Of a DNA stretch of 17,702 nt, positions 6,805-14,642 are shown piece after piece; the stretch's first letter is position 1, and every line of letters begins with the position of its first letter. The notes beneath the pieces are model-generated. The model ran no database searches, was not told where the DNA came from, and worked only from the letters and a program-made list of their open reading frames with translations. The DNA is from Verrucomicrobiia bacterium (lineage in GTDB: Bacteria; Verrucomicrobiota; Verrucomicrobiia; Limisphaerales; UBA11358), in assembly GCA_030044395.1 (NCBI GenBank), contig JASHVW010000431.1, forward strand, positions 1 to 17,702. Reading direction: 5' to 3'. Made by a program: the position numbers and the translations under genes.

Positions 6805-8109
6805 TCATTGAGGAATAATTGTGACCTGAGCATTGGTGAGCGAGAGGTTGTTAACACCATCCGGCGTGGTAATAATGCAGTTTGCCAGCTTGACGTTTTG
6901 GGCGTCATAGATGCCAAACGGTTTGTCGGCGGTGATGCGAACGTTTTGCAACAATACATTGCTGACTTCCATTTCCGGCAGGCCCCAAATCAATCCGGCC
7001 TTGCATCCAGGCTGCGTGGTCGCGGTGAGGTTGCTGAAGACGATGTCGCGGTAAATTGGCGTGCGACCGGTCACCGGCCTGGCTGGATAACCGGCGGCAA
7101 TGGCCGGTGTCAGATCGGTGAGATTGCGATACTGCCGTTCGGGCGCCTGGTACGAGGCATAGATGAGTATCGGAAATATGACGTTGGTCATGGTGAGGTT
7201 CAGATAAGACAGGCCATGGACAAAGCCGCCGCGGTCGCGGTCGGATTTGATGCGGATTCCCTGTTCCGTGCTGTTAAACGTGCAATTGATGACGGTAAGG
7301 TTGGAAACGCCACCGGCGGTAAAGCTGCCGATGGAAACGCCGTGCCCGTAACCGTAAGTGCAATTGGTGATGAGGACATCCGAAGTCCGGCCACCACAGG
7401 TAAAATCATCGTCGCCGACGCTGATGTTGCAGTTTTCGACCAAAATACGCGTCCCGGCCACATCGCACGCGTCTGTGTTATGTCCGGGATGGACAGGGTC
7501 GGAGGAAGGATTTGCGCGGATGGTGACGCCACGGACTGTGACATCAGAGGATCTGCCGTTGATGGCGATGTGAAACATTGGCGAATTGCTCAAGGTCACA
7601 TTTTCGATCAACACACGGCTGCACGACGAAAGGGCAATCATTCGTGGGCGTCTGGCGCCGAGCACGTTGGCGTACGGCCACCAGGGAATGCCCTGCCCGT
7701 CAATCATCCCGAACCCGCTGATGGCAATATCGTGCAAACCCGCGCCACGGATGAAGCTTTGCCCTTCCATCGTGCCGCCTGGGTATTGTCCCAACGGCAA
7801 CATTCTCAGGACGGCGCCGCGGTCCAGGTGAAAATTGATGTTGTCGGCCAATTCGACGGGTCCGGACAAAAAGGTTCCCGTGGGGACTTCCACGATGCCG
7901 CCGCCTGCGTTATTGGCGGCATTGACAGCGGCTTGAATGGAGGCGGTATTGGTTGCGGTGCCGTCGCCGACGGCGCCGAAATTGGCGATGTTAAAGGTGC
8001 GAGGTGGAATCGCCGGCAATTGGGGTGCGGCAAAGGGCTGGGCGGCTGAGAGCAGGCTGACGAAGGCCAGCCCTGAGCAGGCGGCGAAGTGTATCTGGAG
8101 ATGTGGCAT
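6805..8109 (-). CDS. Secreted glycoside hydrolase family 28 protein (polygalacturonase-like)
   Basis: Seen: 434 residues from ATG 8109. A signal peptide lies at about 1-28 (hydrophobic SGLAFVSLLSAA). The start FNIANFGAVGDGTATNT (39-55) is the classic entry to the right-handed beta-helix. All four GH28 motifs are recognisable: NTDACD (211-216, D213), GDDD (232-235, D233/D234), GHGVSIGS (255-262, H256) and RIK (286-288). Known: GH28 enzymes hydrolyse alpha-1,4-galacturonic or rhamnogalacturonan links with inverting chemistry using three Asp. Their products feed pectin catabolism. Odd: the stretch after GDD is FTCGG instead of the common C-I-A-I/L-K-S, so subsite contacts may differ. Start: the frame is open 35 codons further upstream, but only ATG 8109 puts a signal peptide at the N terminus. 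That ATG sits inside a 7-bp hairpin. It stands alone, with no transporter or other pectin enzyme alongside. Confidence 0.88.
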   Translation of the reverse strand: MPHLQIHFAACSGLAFVSLLSAAQPFAAPQLPAIPPRTFNIANFGAVGDGTATNTASIQAAVNAANNAGGGIVEVPTGTFLSGPVELADNINFHLDRGAVLRMLPLGQYPGGTMEGQSFIRGAGLHDIAISGFGMIDGQGIPWWPYANVLGARRPRMIALSSCSRVLIENVTLSNSPMFHIAINGRSSDVTVRGVTIRANPSSDPVHPGHNTDACDVAGTRILVENCNISVGDDDFTCGGRTSDVLITNCTYGYGHGVSIGSFTAGGVSNLTVINCTFNSTEQGIRIKSDRDRGGFVHGLSYLNLTMTNVIFPILIYASYQAPERQYRNLTDLTPAIAAGYPARPVTGRTPIYRDIVFSNLTATTQPGCKAGLIWGLPEMEVSNVLLQNVRITADKPFGIYDAQNVKLANCIITTPDGVNNLSLTNAQVTIIPQ

Positions 8110-8126
8110 GGTTTTGAACAACCATG
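8107..8126 (-). promoter_or_regulatory. Hairpin that encloses the GH28 start codon
   Basis: CATGGTT (8107-8113) and AACCATG (8120-8126) are perfect inverted repeats with a 6-base loop. In the minus-strand mRNA the 3-prime arm contains the AUG start codon (8109-8107), so folding would hide it from ribosomes. Possible translational control, e.g. melting or a trans-acting factor, is inference. Confidence 0.45.
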
Positions 8127-8228
8127 ATAATGACTTTTGAGAAAAAATCCCTGTGAGTTGCTGCAAAGAGGATTGAAAAAAGTGCAGTGAGGAACAGCGC
8201 GGCTCACGCCGCACCCAAAGTGTTTAAC

Positions 8229-8254
8229 CACGGATGGGCACGGATGAACACGGA
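8229..8254. repeat. Three-copy 10-base-periodic CACGGA array
   Basis: CACGGA starts at 8229, 8239 and 8249, with TG plus two variable bases between copies. The phrase is close to an intergenic repeat (ACCACGGATGGACACGGATG type) that I recall from Verrucomicrobiota and other environmental genomes; that link is from memory. One helical turn per unit means all copies face the same side of the DNA. Confidence 0.55.
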
Positions 8255-8444
8255 AAAAAGCAGAAAGCAGAAAGCAGGGAACAAAGACGCGGCAAGAATT
8301 TTAGTGAAATCGTTTGATTCGTTGAGTGGCGGAATGCCTGCCTTCCGAAGAAAAAATATTCTTCCGGCTGGCGCGCGCGTCAAATTGGATATAAAAATTC
8401 AACCGGCCAACAGAGCAAACTTGTCGCCGTGCTCCCGACGAAGT

Positions 8445-8535
8445 CGCCCGCTCACGCGGGCGGGGCGCAATTGAATCTTGGACGTTGCTGCGGCTCGTAG
8501 AGCCGCGCTCCGGTTGTCCAGCTCGCGTGAGCGGG
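8445..8535. repeat. REPIN-like compound inverted repeat
   Basis: CCCGCTCACGCGGG (8447-8460) is matched 13 of 14 by the reverse complement of 8522-8535. The left copy is itself a hairpin: CGCCCGC-TCAC-GCGGGCG (8445-8462). Between the two lies a perfect hairpin GCGGCTC-GTA-GAGCCGC (8490-8506). Two inverted palindromic units around a structured spacer is the layout of REPINs, which are mobilised by RAYT transposases. No RAYT gene is in this window. Confidence 0.6.
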
Positions 8536-8642
8536 GTGCCAGGGTCTCGATTTCTGGCAGACAGAGGGTGGTTGATACTTGTGAAGAGTGTGAACAACCC
8601 GTCATTGCACAGCCGCCGGGAGTGCCTCATGCTGTGGCGGAA

Positions 8643-11600
8643 ATGAAGCTCCGGAAAGAATTGGCTCAGGCCATTGAATGTTTTCTCGATTTGGTCCCGC
8701 CCAAGACCCTCAAGCGCGGGCGCGGTTATTTCGCGCGCGGCGACGTGAGGAAGGTGGAGTGCATCGAACCGGAGCATCTCTATCTTGCCATTGTGCGCGG
8801 GGGCGAGGATTACGAAGTGGGGTTGGAATTCGCGGAGGGCGAATGGGTCGCGGAATGTTCGTGTCCGGTGAGGTATGACTGCAAACACGCCGTCGCGGCG
8901 CTGCTGCAATTGCGGGCGCAAACGACTACGAACGGCCATCTGCCGGCCTCCGCCAGCGAACGGATCGCCGAAGCCGCACGAGAGCGCTGGCAACAGCTCA
9001 AAGGAACGTCACCCCTGGTCGGAACGCCGCGCGTCTTGCAACCCCCGCGATCGCCCCTGTGTGATAAGTTGGTTGAACATCTCGGACGCGAACTGCGGCA
9101 GGACGAGGCGAATTTCATCCGCCAAGTCCAGACGTCTTTCGCCAACGCCCGTGGGCGAAAGCTGACCGAAATTGACCTGGGTTTGATGGCCAGGCGCCAC
9201 AATGCCCGCTATGATTGGCAGCCGCTCGAGCTGTGGCGGGAACTTCCGCGCGACGATTTCCATTTCTGGCTTCAGGTCGCCTGGGAATTGCGCCGGCGCG
9301 ACTGGCCGCACCCGTCCTTCATGGATGGGATTACGGATTTGGAATTGATTGAGCCGGCGATGCGGCAGTGGGAGCGCGAAAAGGAAATTGAGCGTTGGAA
9401 AAACTGGTTCCACCAATTCGACGTCCGCGCGCCCAAGTCCGAACCCGGCGTCCTGGACCTGCGTCTGGCTGTTTTTGCCGACGAAGCACGGCTGCAATGG
9501 CGCACTGAGGGCGGCGCCGCGTTCGCCGATCTCAAGCAGGCGCAGGCCAAAAAGTTCGCGGGCGAGTTTGATCAGGGGTTGCTGAACATCGCGCCTGAAT
9601 CGCTCCCTCTCTGGAGCGCCACTTACAAGCCGTGGCATTACGAAAGCTGGTGGTCGTTCAAATATGCCAACGCCGCGGCGCGTCCGGCGCTGAATCGTTT
9701 GTTGCGGATGCCGCTCGCGCCCGACCGCGTGGTGACCGCCGAGGGCCAGCCGCTGACGCAGGCGACCGAACCACTGCGACTGAATTTGCGCCCGCCGGGC
9801 GGGCGCGCTCCTGCAGCCGACAGATTGGAAAATGAGACTGCCGGGGCACCGGCCGCAACGCCGGCAAATCAAGCTGAAGACCTCAACGGCGACTATGAAC
9901 TGGCGCTGGCCACTGCGGATGGTTCGGAGCCGCCGCGGATCTTGTGCACGCTGGAGGGGCGGCCAACGCTCTATCTGACTGAGCGAGGATTGTTTCAAGG
10001 TCCGCCGGCTGACGCGCTGGACACAGAATTGCGCAAGGCCATTCCCGCGTCCGCGCTCGAAACGGCCGACGGCCTGCGTTATCTGCACGCCACGGGTGTT
10101 CCATTGCCGCCTCATCTCGAGCGACGCATCCGCTCGGTGCCTGTCACGATCACGATAGCGTGCGCGTTGAAGCCGGTTTATCCGGGCAGCGCGAGCGAAG
10201 ACATTGTCATCCGTGTCGCGGCGGCCGCGCCGGGAATGCAAAAGGAACAATTCACGCCCGTCGGCTGGGAAATTGCGTCGGCCTCCGAGGCACAGAAGGA
10301 TTGGAAGTCCGAACGCGGCGTGATCCACGTGCATGATCGGACGGCGCAAGGACATTTTCCGCGGGTGCTTGAACCGCTGGGCCTGAAATGGGATGGCCGT
10401 TACGGCTACCCCGGCGAATGGAGGTTACGGGTTGGAAGGAAAATGCCGGATATTTTTGTGCCCTGGCTCAAATCGCTCCCGCGAGAAATTGAAGTGTCGC
10501 TCGACGCCGAACTGACGACGCTGCGCGATGAACCTGTCACCGGCTCCGTGTCCCTGGACGTTTCCGAGGCGGGGATTGACTGGTTCGATTTGAAGGTGGC
10601 GCTCAAAGTCAGCGACACGACGCTCACAGCAGAGGAGTTGAAACTGCTGCTCAACGCGGGCGGCGGTTACGTGCGGCTGGGTCGAAAAGGCTGGCGGCGG
10701 CTGCAATTCGATCTGACGCCCGAAGATGACGATCAACTGGCCCAGCTGGGGCTCAACGCGCGCGATTTCTCCGCCGAGCCGCAGCGCCTGCATGCCTTGC
10801 AACTGGCCGACGACGCCGCGAAAAGATTTCTGGCGCCGGAGCGCGTGGAAAGAATCCAACGTCGTGTGAGCGAGTTAAAGACGCGCGTGGCGCCGGCGAT
10901 GCCGGCCGCGATCCGCGCCGGGCTGCGGCCGTATCAAACCGACGGTTTCCATTTTCTGGCCTACCTCACCTCCAACCGATTTGGGGGCGTGCTGGCCGAC
11001 GACATGGGGCTGGGCAAGACGCTGCAAACGCTGGCGTGGCTGGCGTGGTTGCGAAATGGGAGCGGCACAGGCATCCCGCCTGGGTGTTCCGAGGCTGGAA
11101 CTGACGCGGAATCACACAAGCAAGACGGCTATGCCACTAAAACCAGCCTCGTCGTCTGCCCGAAATCGGTCATGGACAATTGGCGCGCCGAAGCGGAGCG
11201 GTTTTATCCGAGCTTGCGGGTCCGGCTCTGGCGCGGCGAACCGCCCGAGGAGCTTGCGGCCGCGCGCGAAGCTTACGATCTCATCGTCGTCAACTACACG
11301 CAACTGCGTTCGCTTTCTCCGGGCATTGCGAATGTCCCCTGGCTGGCCGCGGTGCTGGACGAGGCCCAGTATATCAAGAATCCCAACTCGCAAACGGCCC
11401 AAGCCGCCCGCGCCTTGAGGGGCGAGCACCGCCTGGCGCTGACGGGCACGCCAATTGAAAACCGGCTGCTGGATTTGTGGAGCATCCTGGCCTTCGCGAT
11501 GCCCGGCGCGCTTGGCAACCGGACCCATTTCCAGCGCCAATTCAACGGGCAGGACGATCCGCTGGCCCGGCAGCGGCTTGCCGCGCGGGTGCGTCCGTTT

Positions 11601-12362
11601 TTGTTGCGCCGGACCAAGGCGCAGGTTGCCCAGGATCTGCCCGAGCGGGTGGAGGAGGATCTGCTGTGCGAGATGGAGGGTCGGCAACTGACGCTCTACC
11701 GCGCCGAGCTCAAACGGGCCCGGCAGCTTATTCTGGGCCTCAAAACGAACCGGCAACTGAACGAGGAGCGGTTCAACATTCTCACTTCGTTGCTGCGGCT
11801 GCGGCAGATTTGCTGCCATCCGGCCCTGGTGGACGGCTCACTGCGCGAGGCCGAAAGCGCCAAGCTCGCGGCGTTGGAAGACTTGCTCGAACCGTTGATG
11901 GAGGAAGGCCACAAGGTGCTCGTGTTCTCACAATTCGTCACGATGCTCGAATTGCTCCATGAAAAGGTGAAAGAGCGCGGTTGGCCGCATTTTTACCTAG
12001 CCGGCGCGACGGAAAATCGCGGCGAACTGGTGGAGGCGTTTCAAACGGCCGAAGGCGGAGCAGTATTTTTGATTTCGCTCAAGGCCGGCGGGTTCGGGTT
12101 GAACCTGACCGCCGCCTCCTATGTTGTCTTGTTCGATCCATGGTGGAATCCGGCCGTGGAGAACCAAGCCATTGATCGGACGCATCGCATCGGCCAGGCC
12201 AGCCGGGTGATGGCCTACCGGCTCCTGATGCGAGAGAGCATTGAACAAAAGATCCGCGCGTTGCAAAAGCAGAAGGCCGCGCTAGCCGAAGACGTGCTGG
12301 GCGAGGAACGCTTTAGCCAAAGCCTGACGTTGGAGGACCTGCGGTTCCTGTTTGGCGAGTGA
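8643..12362 (+). CDS. SWIM zinc-finger SNF2-family helicase/ATPase
   Basis: Seen: 1239 residues from ATG 8643. A SWIM zinc finger CxC-x5-CxH (C72, C74, C80, H82) is followed by a long SNF2-associated middle region. The ATPase core has motif I LADDMGLGKT (K792), LVVCPKSVMDNW (Ia), motif II DEAQ (906-909), LALTGTPIEN (III), then the second RecA lobe with LVFSQF, KAGGFGLNLTAA, DPWWNPAVENQAIDRTHRIGQ (V/VI). Known: SNF2 proteins are double-stranded-DNA translocases that remodel protein-DNA complexes; SWIM-SNF2 forms are common in environmental bacteria and their exact bacterial role is unclear. Start: the frame is open back to 8478, but that stretch is palindromic repeat DNA, so ATG 8643 just before the SWIM domain is preferred. 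Odd: two segments look repeat-derived, at about residues 382-410 and 808-831. The second sits in the motif I-Ia loop. Both are in frame. The gene is single and convergent with the downstream galactosidase gene. Confidence 0.93.
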   Translation: MKLRKELAQAIECFLDLVPPKTLKRGRGYFARGDVRKVECIEPEHLYLAIVRGGEDYEVGLEFAEGEWVAECSCPVRYDCKHAVAALLQLRAQTTTNGHLPASASERIAEAARERWQQLKGTSPLVGTPRVLQPPRSPLCDKLVEHLGRELRQDEANFIRQVQTSFANARGRKLTEIDLGLMARRHNARYDWQPLELWRELPRDDFHFWLQVAWELRRRDWPHPSFMDGITDLELIEPAMRQWEREKEIERWKNWFHQFDVRAPKSEPGVLDLRLAVFADEARLQWRTEGGAAFADLKQAQAKKFAGEFDQGLLNIAPESLPLWSATYKPWHYESWWSFKYANAAARPALNRLLRMPLAPDRVVTAEGQPLTQATEPLRLNLRPPGGRAPAADRLENETAGAPAATPANQAEDLNGDYELALATADGSEPPRILCTLEGRPTLYLTERGLFQGPPADALDTELRKAIPASALETADGLRYLHATGVPLPPHLERRIRSVPVTITIACALKPVYPGSASEDIVIRVAAAAPGMQKEQFTPVGWEIASASEAQKDWKSERGVIHVHDRTAQGHFPRVLEPLGLKWDGRYGYPGEWRLRVGRKMPDIFVPWLKSLPREIEVSLDAELTTLRDEPVTGSVSLDVSEAGIDWFDLKVALKVSDTTLTAEELKLLLNAGGGYVRLGRKGWRRLQFDLTPEDDDQLAQLGLNARDFSAEPQRLHALQLADDAAKRFLAPERVERIQRRVSELKTRVAPAMPAAIRAGLRPYQTDGFHFLAYLTSNRFGGVLADDMGLGKTLQTLAWLAWLRNGSGTGIPPGCSEAGTDAESHKQDGYATKTSLVVCPKSVMDNWRAEAERFYPSLRVRLWRGEPPEELAAAREAYDLIVVNYTQLRSLSPGIANVPWLAAVLDEAQYIKNPNSQTAQAARALRGEHRLALTGTPIENRLLDLWSILAFAMPGALGNRTHFQRQFNGQDDPLARQRLAARVRPFLLRRTKAQVAQDLPERVEEDLLCEMEGRQLTLYRAELKRARQLILGLKTNRQLNEERFNILTSLLRLRQICCHPALVDGSLREAESAKLAALEDLLEPLMEEGHKVLVFSQFVTMLELLHEKVKERGWPHFYLAGATENRGELVEAFQTAEGGAVFLISLKAGGFGLNLTAASYVVLFDPWWNPAVENQAIDRTHRIGQASRVMAYRLLMRESIEQKIRALQKQKAALAEDVLGEERFSQSLTLEDLRFLFGE
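9788..9853. repeat. Palindrome-rich segment inside the SNF2 gene (middle region)
   Basis: GCGCCCGCC-G-GGCGGGCGC (9788-9806) is a perfect palindrome with 9-bp arms. GCCGG-GGCA-CCGGC (9840-9853) is a second hairpin. The encoded linker (Pro/Gly/Ala-rich, then NETAGAPAATPANQ) interrupts otherwise ordered sequence, which suggests tolerated insertion of a repeat in frame. Confidence 0.5.
11064..11135. repeat. Decayed inverted-repeat element inserted in frame in the SNF2 ATPase domain
   Basis: Left arm 11064-11090 (starts GGCACAGGCATCCCGCCTGG) and right arm 11108-11135 (ends GACGGCTATGCC) pair over about 20 of 27 positions with one gap. A GTTCC/GGAAC inner hairpin (11086-11090 and 11097-11101) lies between them. 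It encodes about 24 residues between the helix after motif I and motif Ia, a place where SNF2 proteins normally have a short loop. Confidence 0.6.
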
Positions 12363-12373
12363 CTTTTTCGGAA

Positions 12374-12413
12374 GTGCGTCTTTGAGCGCACACGTGAGTC
12401 TTTGAAGGCACAG
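12374..12413. repeat. 20-bp tandem repeat, two imperfect copies
   Basis: Copies at 12374-12393 and 12394-12413 match at 16 of 20 positions and share GTCTTTGA. The first copy can fold as GTGCG/CGCAC. It lies 11 bases after the helicase stop codon. No U-tract follows it, so a terminator role is not supported. Confidence 0.55.
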
Positions 12414-12453
12414 CCAGACATGTTGCCTTGTTCGCTTCGCCGTTTTTAGATGG

Positions 12454-12471
12454 AGCGAGCTAACGCTCGCT
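12454..12471. repeat. REP-like palindrome AGCGAGC-TAAC-GCTCGCT
   Basis: Perfect 7-bp arms (12454-12460, 12465-12471) with a 4-base loop lie between the convergent helicase and galactosidase genes. No poly-U follows on either strand, so it is more like a dispersed palindromic repeat than an intrinsic terminator, though it could still stabilise both mRNA 3-prime ends. Confidence 0.6.
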
Positions 12472-12540
12472 GCCACGGGAGACCGGAGGTTCCAAATTGG
12501 GCCGCCGATCGGATTCGCGCCATCGCGCGGCTTCGCGGGA

Positions 12541-14622
12541 TCACGGGTAAGCGGTTTCGACGACGGCCTTTGGCTCGGGATGTTCGTCCAGGACAAGGAC
12601 GCCGTGCGGGGGCAAGTCGTAGTTGCCGGAGAAGGTGTTGCCGGTGAGGAAATCGTGCATGGGTTTGTAAAATTGAATGCGCACGGGTGAGTTCTGGTGG
12701 TTGAGCAGGAAATAAACGCGCGTCCCTTCCTTCTGCCTCATGCTGACTTCGACATTCTCAGGGACCTTAAGCAGCGGACGCAAGCTGCACATCTGCCGCA
12801 GCCACGTAGCGAGGTCATGATAGAAATGCTGATGGCTGAGGGTACCGATGTAGATGGCTTTGCCCAGCCCATAAGTATTCATCGTCATGGCGGGCCTGCC
12901 GGAATAATAATCCTTGGCATAAACTGCCAGCACCTGGCATTCCTTGGGTTCGATGATGTCGCACCACAATCTGGCAGGATGCAGATGGCTGGTTGGGAAG
13001 GCGCCTTTGAAAGTAAGATGGTTTTCTTCGCCCGGCGGAATCGGATCGAACTCGAGGACTTCCAAGCCGAACAGGTCCATCAAATCATTCGGGAAGCCGG
13101 TGTCAGGGGCGATGTGATGTTCGTTAACGAGGCCGGTGTTGAAGGTGCCGACGAGGACGCCGCCGTTTTGGACGTAAAGTTTCAACCGGTCCGCCTCAGC
13201 GGAGGAAAGGACCTGGAGGGAGGGGGCGAAGACGATTTTGTATTGGGACAACTCGTCGGTAGGCCTGGCGAATTCCACCGGGATATTACGGTCATGGAGG
13301 GCGTTATAGATCAACTGAATGTGCTCGCGGAGGCTATAAAATTTATTAGGCTGCATGGTTTGTTGCAGTGCCCATTCGTTGTCGTGGCTGAAAAGGATGC
13401 AGGCCTCGGAGACGACCCGCGTACCTTGGAGGGAAGGGGCGAGCAATTTCAGTTCTTCGCCGATTTGGCTGAATTCGAGAAAGATGCGGCTGTTGCCCTG
13501 GATATGGTGAGGGAGGACGGCGCCGTAGAATTTTTCGTTGCCGATGCGCGGCTGACGCCAGCGGAAGAAGAGAATGCCGGTGGCGCCGCGGGAAACGAGT
13601 TGATAGGTGAAGAGACGGATCAAACCGGGGCGCATGAGGGCGTTGACGTCCTGGGAGGTGCCCTGGCCGACTTTTTGTTCCAAAGCCCAGAACCCATAAT
13701 CGCCGTCGGGCGTGCGGATGTCCGTTTTCTTCAAGGAACGGAGGAAGTCCACGTCGCAGGCGAGTTCGGCGGTTTTGGCGCGAGTGACGGGGTTGCTTTC
13801 GATGGAGACGAAGTCCACGACGCCCGCCATATCGAAATGGTCGAACTTGCGGAGGAAAGCGCGCATGGTGACGGTCACGGGAACATTGGGGCAGAGATTC
13901 CGCAAGAGATCGGCCTGCATTTTGACGAACTGGACCATGGTGTCGCTGCTGAAGCGATTCCAGTCGAGGAGGAGGGCGGAGTTATGGGCGGAGGGGGCAG
14001 CCATGGGCATAGGGACCTGATCGAAGGAGCAAACGGTCTGACCCCAAAAGCGGAGGCCGAGGAGTTCATTGAGGCGTTCGACGGTTTCGTATTTGGCTTC
14101 GAGCCACGAATGCCATTCCTTGCAGGTAGCTTCATTGAACGAGAATTCGGTATCATGGGCGCCGATGCCGTTGTCAATCTGCCAAGCGAGGAGTTGGGGA
14201 TGGTCGCCGAGGGCCGAGGCCATCTGGTTGACGATGCGTTTGGAAAAGTCCCAGAAGATATCGCTGGTTAGGCAGACGGCGCGGCGGGTGCCTTCGTGTT
14301 TTGGCAGGCCATGTTCATCGAGGGGGAGGATTTCCGGGTGTTTCTGGGCCAGCCAGACGGGGGGAGCGGCGGTGGGCGTGCCGAGGACGACTTTGATTTG
14401 GTGGACGGCCATGATGTCCATGACGCGGCGGAGCCAGAGGAAATCGTATTTACCTTCTTGAGGTTCGCAGAGGCCCCACGAGAATTCGCCGATACGGACG
14501 ACATTAACACCTGCCTTGGCCATGAGGGCGGCATCTTTTTCCCAAGCGGCCTCGGGATTATCGGCACTCCCGGCATACGGATAGACCCAATGCTCCGGAT
14601 AATAATCAACTCCAAAATACAT
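12541..14622 (-). CDS. GH42 beta-galactosidase family protein, acid/base Glu replaced by Gly
   Basis: Seen: 693 residues, the usual GH42 length. A (beta/alpha)8 barrel (about 1-385) begins MYFGVDYYPEHW and RIGEFSWGLCEPQEGKYDF, followed by a trimerisation-like domain (about 395-600) and a C-terminal beta domain. The nucleophile Glu is present (E315, WALEQKVGQ). The acid/base position in AWQIDN-G-IG, normally DNE, reads Gly (G152, codon GGC at 14169-14167). Known: GH42 enzymes are retaining beta-galactosidases that need both Glu, e.g. E141 and E312 in the Thermus A4 enzyme. Odd: only one Cys near position 117, so the zinc Cys cluster of A4-type enzymes is absent. There is no signal peptide, so it is cytoplasmic. 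Start: ATG 14622, no Shine-Dalgarno, promoter immediately upstream. It may use another acid/base (E159 or E164 nearby) or act on activated or other substrates. Confidence 0.92.
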   Translation of the reverse strand: MYFGVDYYPEHWVYPYAGSADNPEAAWEKDAALMAKAGVNVVRIGEFSWGLCEPQEGKYDFLWLRRVMDIMAVHQIKVVLGTPTAAPPVWLAQKHPEILPLDEHGLPKHEGTRRAVCLTSDIFWDFSKRIVNQMASALGDHPQLLAWQIDNGIGAHDTEFSFNEATCKEWHSWLEAKYETVERLNELLGLRFWGQTVCSFDQVPMPMAAPSAHNSALLLDWNRFSSDTMVQFVKMQADLLRNLCPNVPVTVTMRAFLRKFDHFDMAGVVDFVSIESNPVTRAKTAELACDVDFLRSLKKTDIRTPDGDYGFWALEQKVGQGTSQDVNALMRPGLIRLFTYQLVSRGATGILFFRWRQPRIGNEKFYGAVLPHHIQGNSRIFLEFSQIGEELKLLAPSLQGTRVVSEACILFSHDNEWALQQTMQPNKFYSLREHIQLIYNALHDRNIPVEFARPTDELSQYKIVFAPSLQVLSSAEADRLKLYVQNGGVLVGTFNTGLVNEHHIAPDTGFPNDLMDLFGLEVLEFDPIPPGEENHLTFKGAFPTSHLHPARLWCDIIEPKECQVLAVYAKDYYSGRPAMTMNTYGLGKAIYIGTLSHQHFYHDLATWLRQMCSLRPLLKVPENVEVSMRQKEGTRVYFLLNHQNSPVRIQFYKPMHDFLTGNTFSGNYDLPPHGVLVLDEHPEPKAVVETAYP

Positions 14623-14642
14623 AAGGTTAACGGGCTGGCGCC

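Larger units (their letters stand above)
8110..8642. other. Repeat-rich divergent intergenic region between GH28 and SNF2 genes
   Basis: This stretch separates two divergent genes and I see no protein gene in it. It contains a hairpin GCGGC-TCAC-GCCGC (8199-8212), a 10-base-periodic CACGGA array (8229-8254), two overlapping CAGAAAG units (8261-8277) and a REPIN-like compound palindrome (8445-8535). The helicase frame is open back to 8478, but that part is translation of the palindromes. No confident promoter was found for either gene. Confidence 0.6.

Noticed and set aside
6775..8049. Plus-strand open frame (424 codons) opposite the GH28 gene
   Set aside because: Antisense to clear GH28 motifs; the Asp/Gly-rich composition is that of a shadow frame.
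9009..10355. Minus-strand open frame (448 codons) inside the SNF2 gene
   Set aside because: Arg-rich shadow of the helicase reading frame with no recognisable domain.
12454..12471. Intrinsic terminator between the convergent genes
   Set aside because: The stem is good but no U-tract follows on either strand.
12697..14271. Long plus-strand open frame (524 codons) opposite the GH42 gene
   Set aside because: It is antisense to a full set of GH42 motifs; the length is explained by GC-rich codon bias on the real strand.
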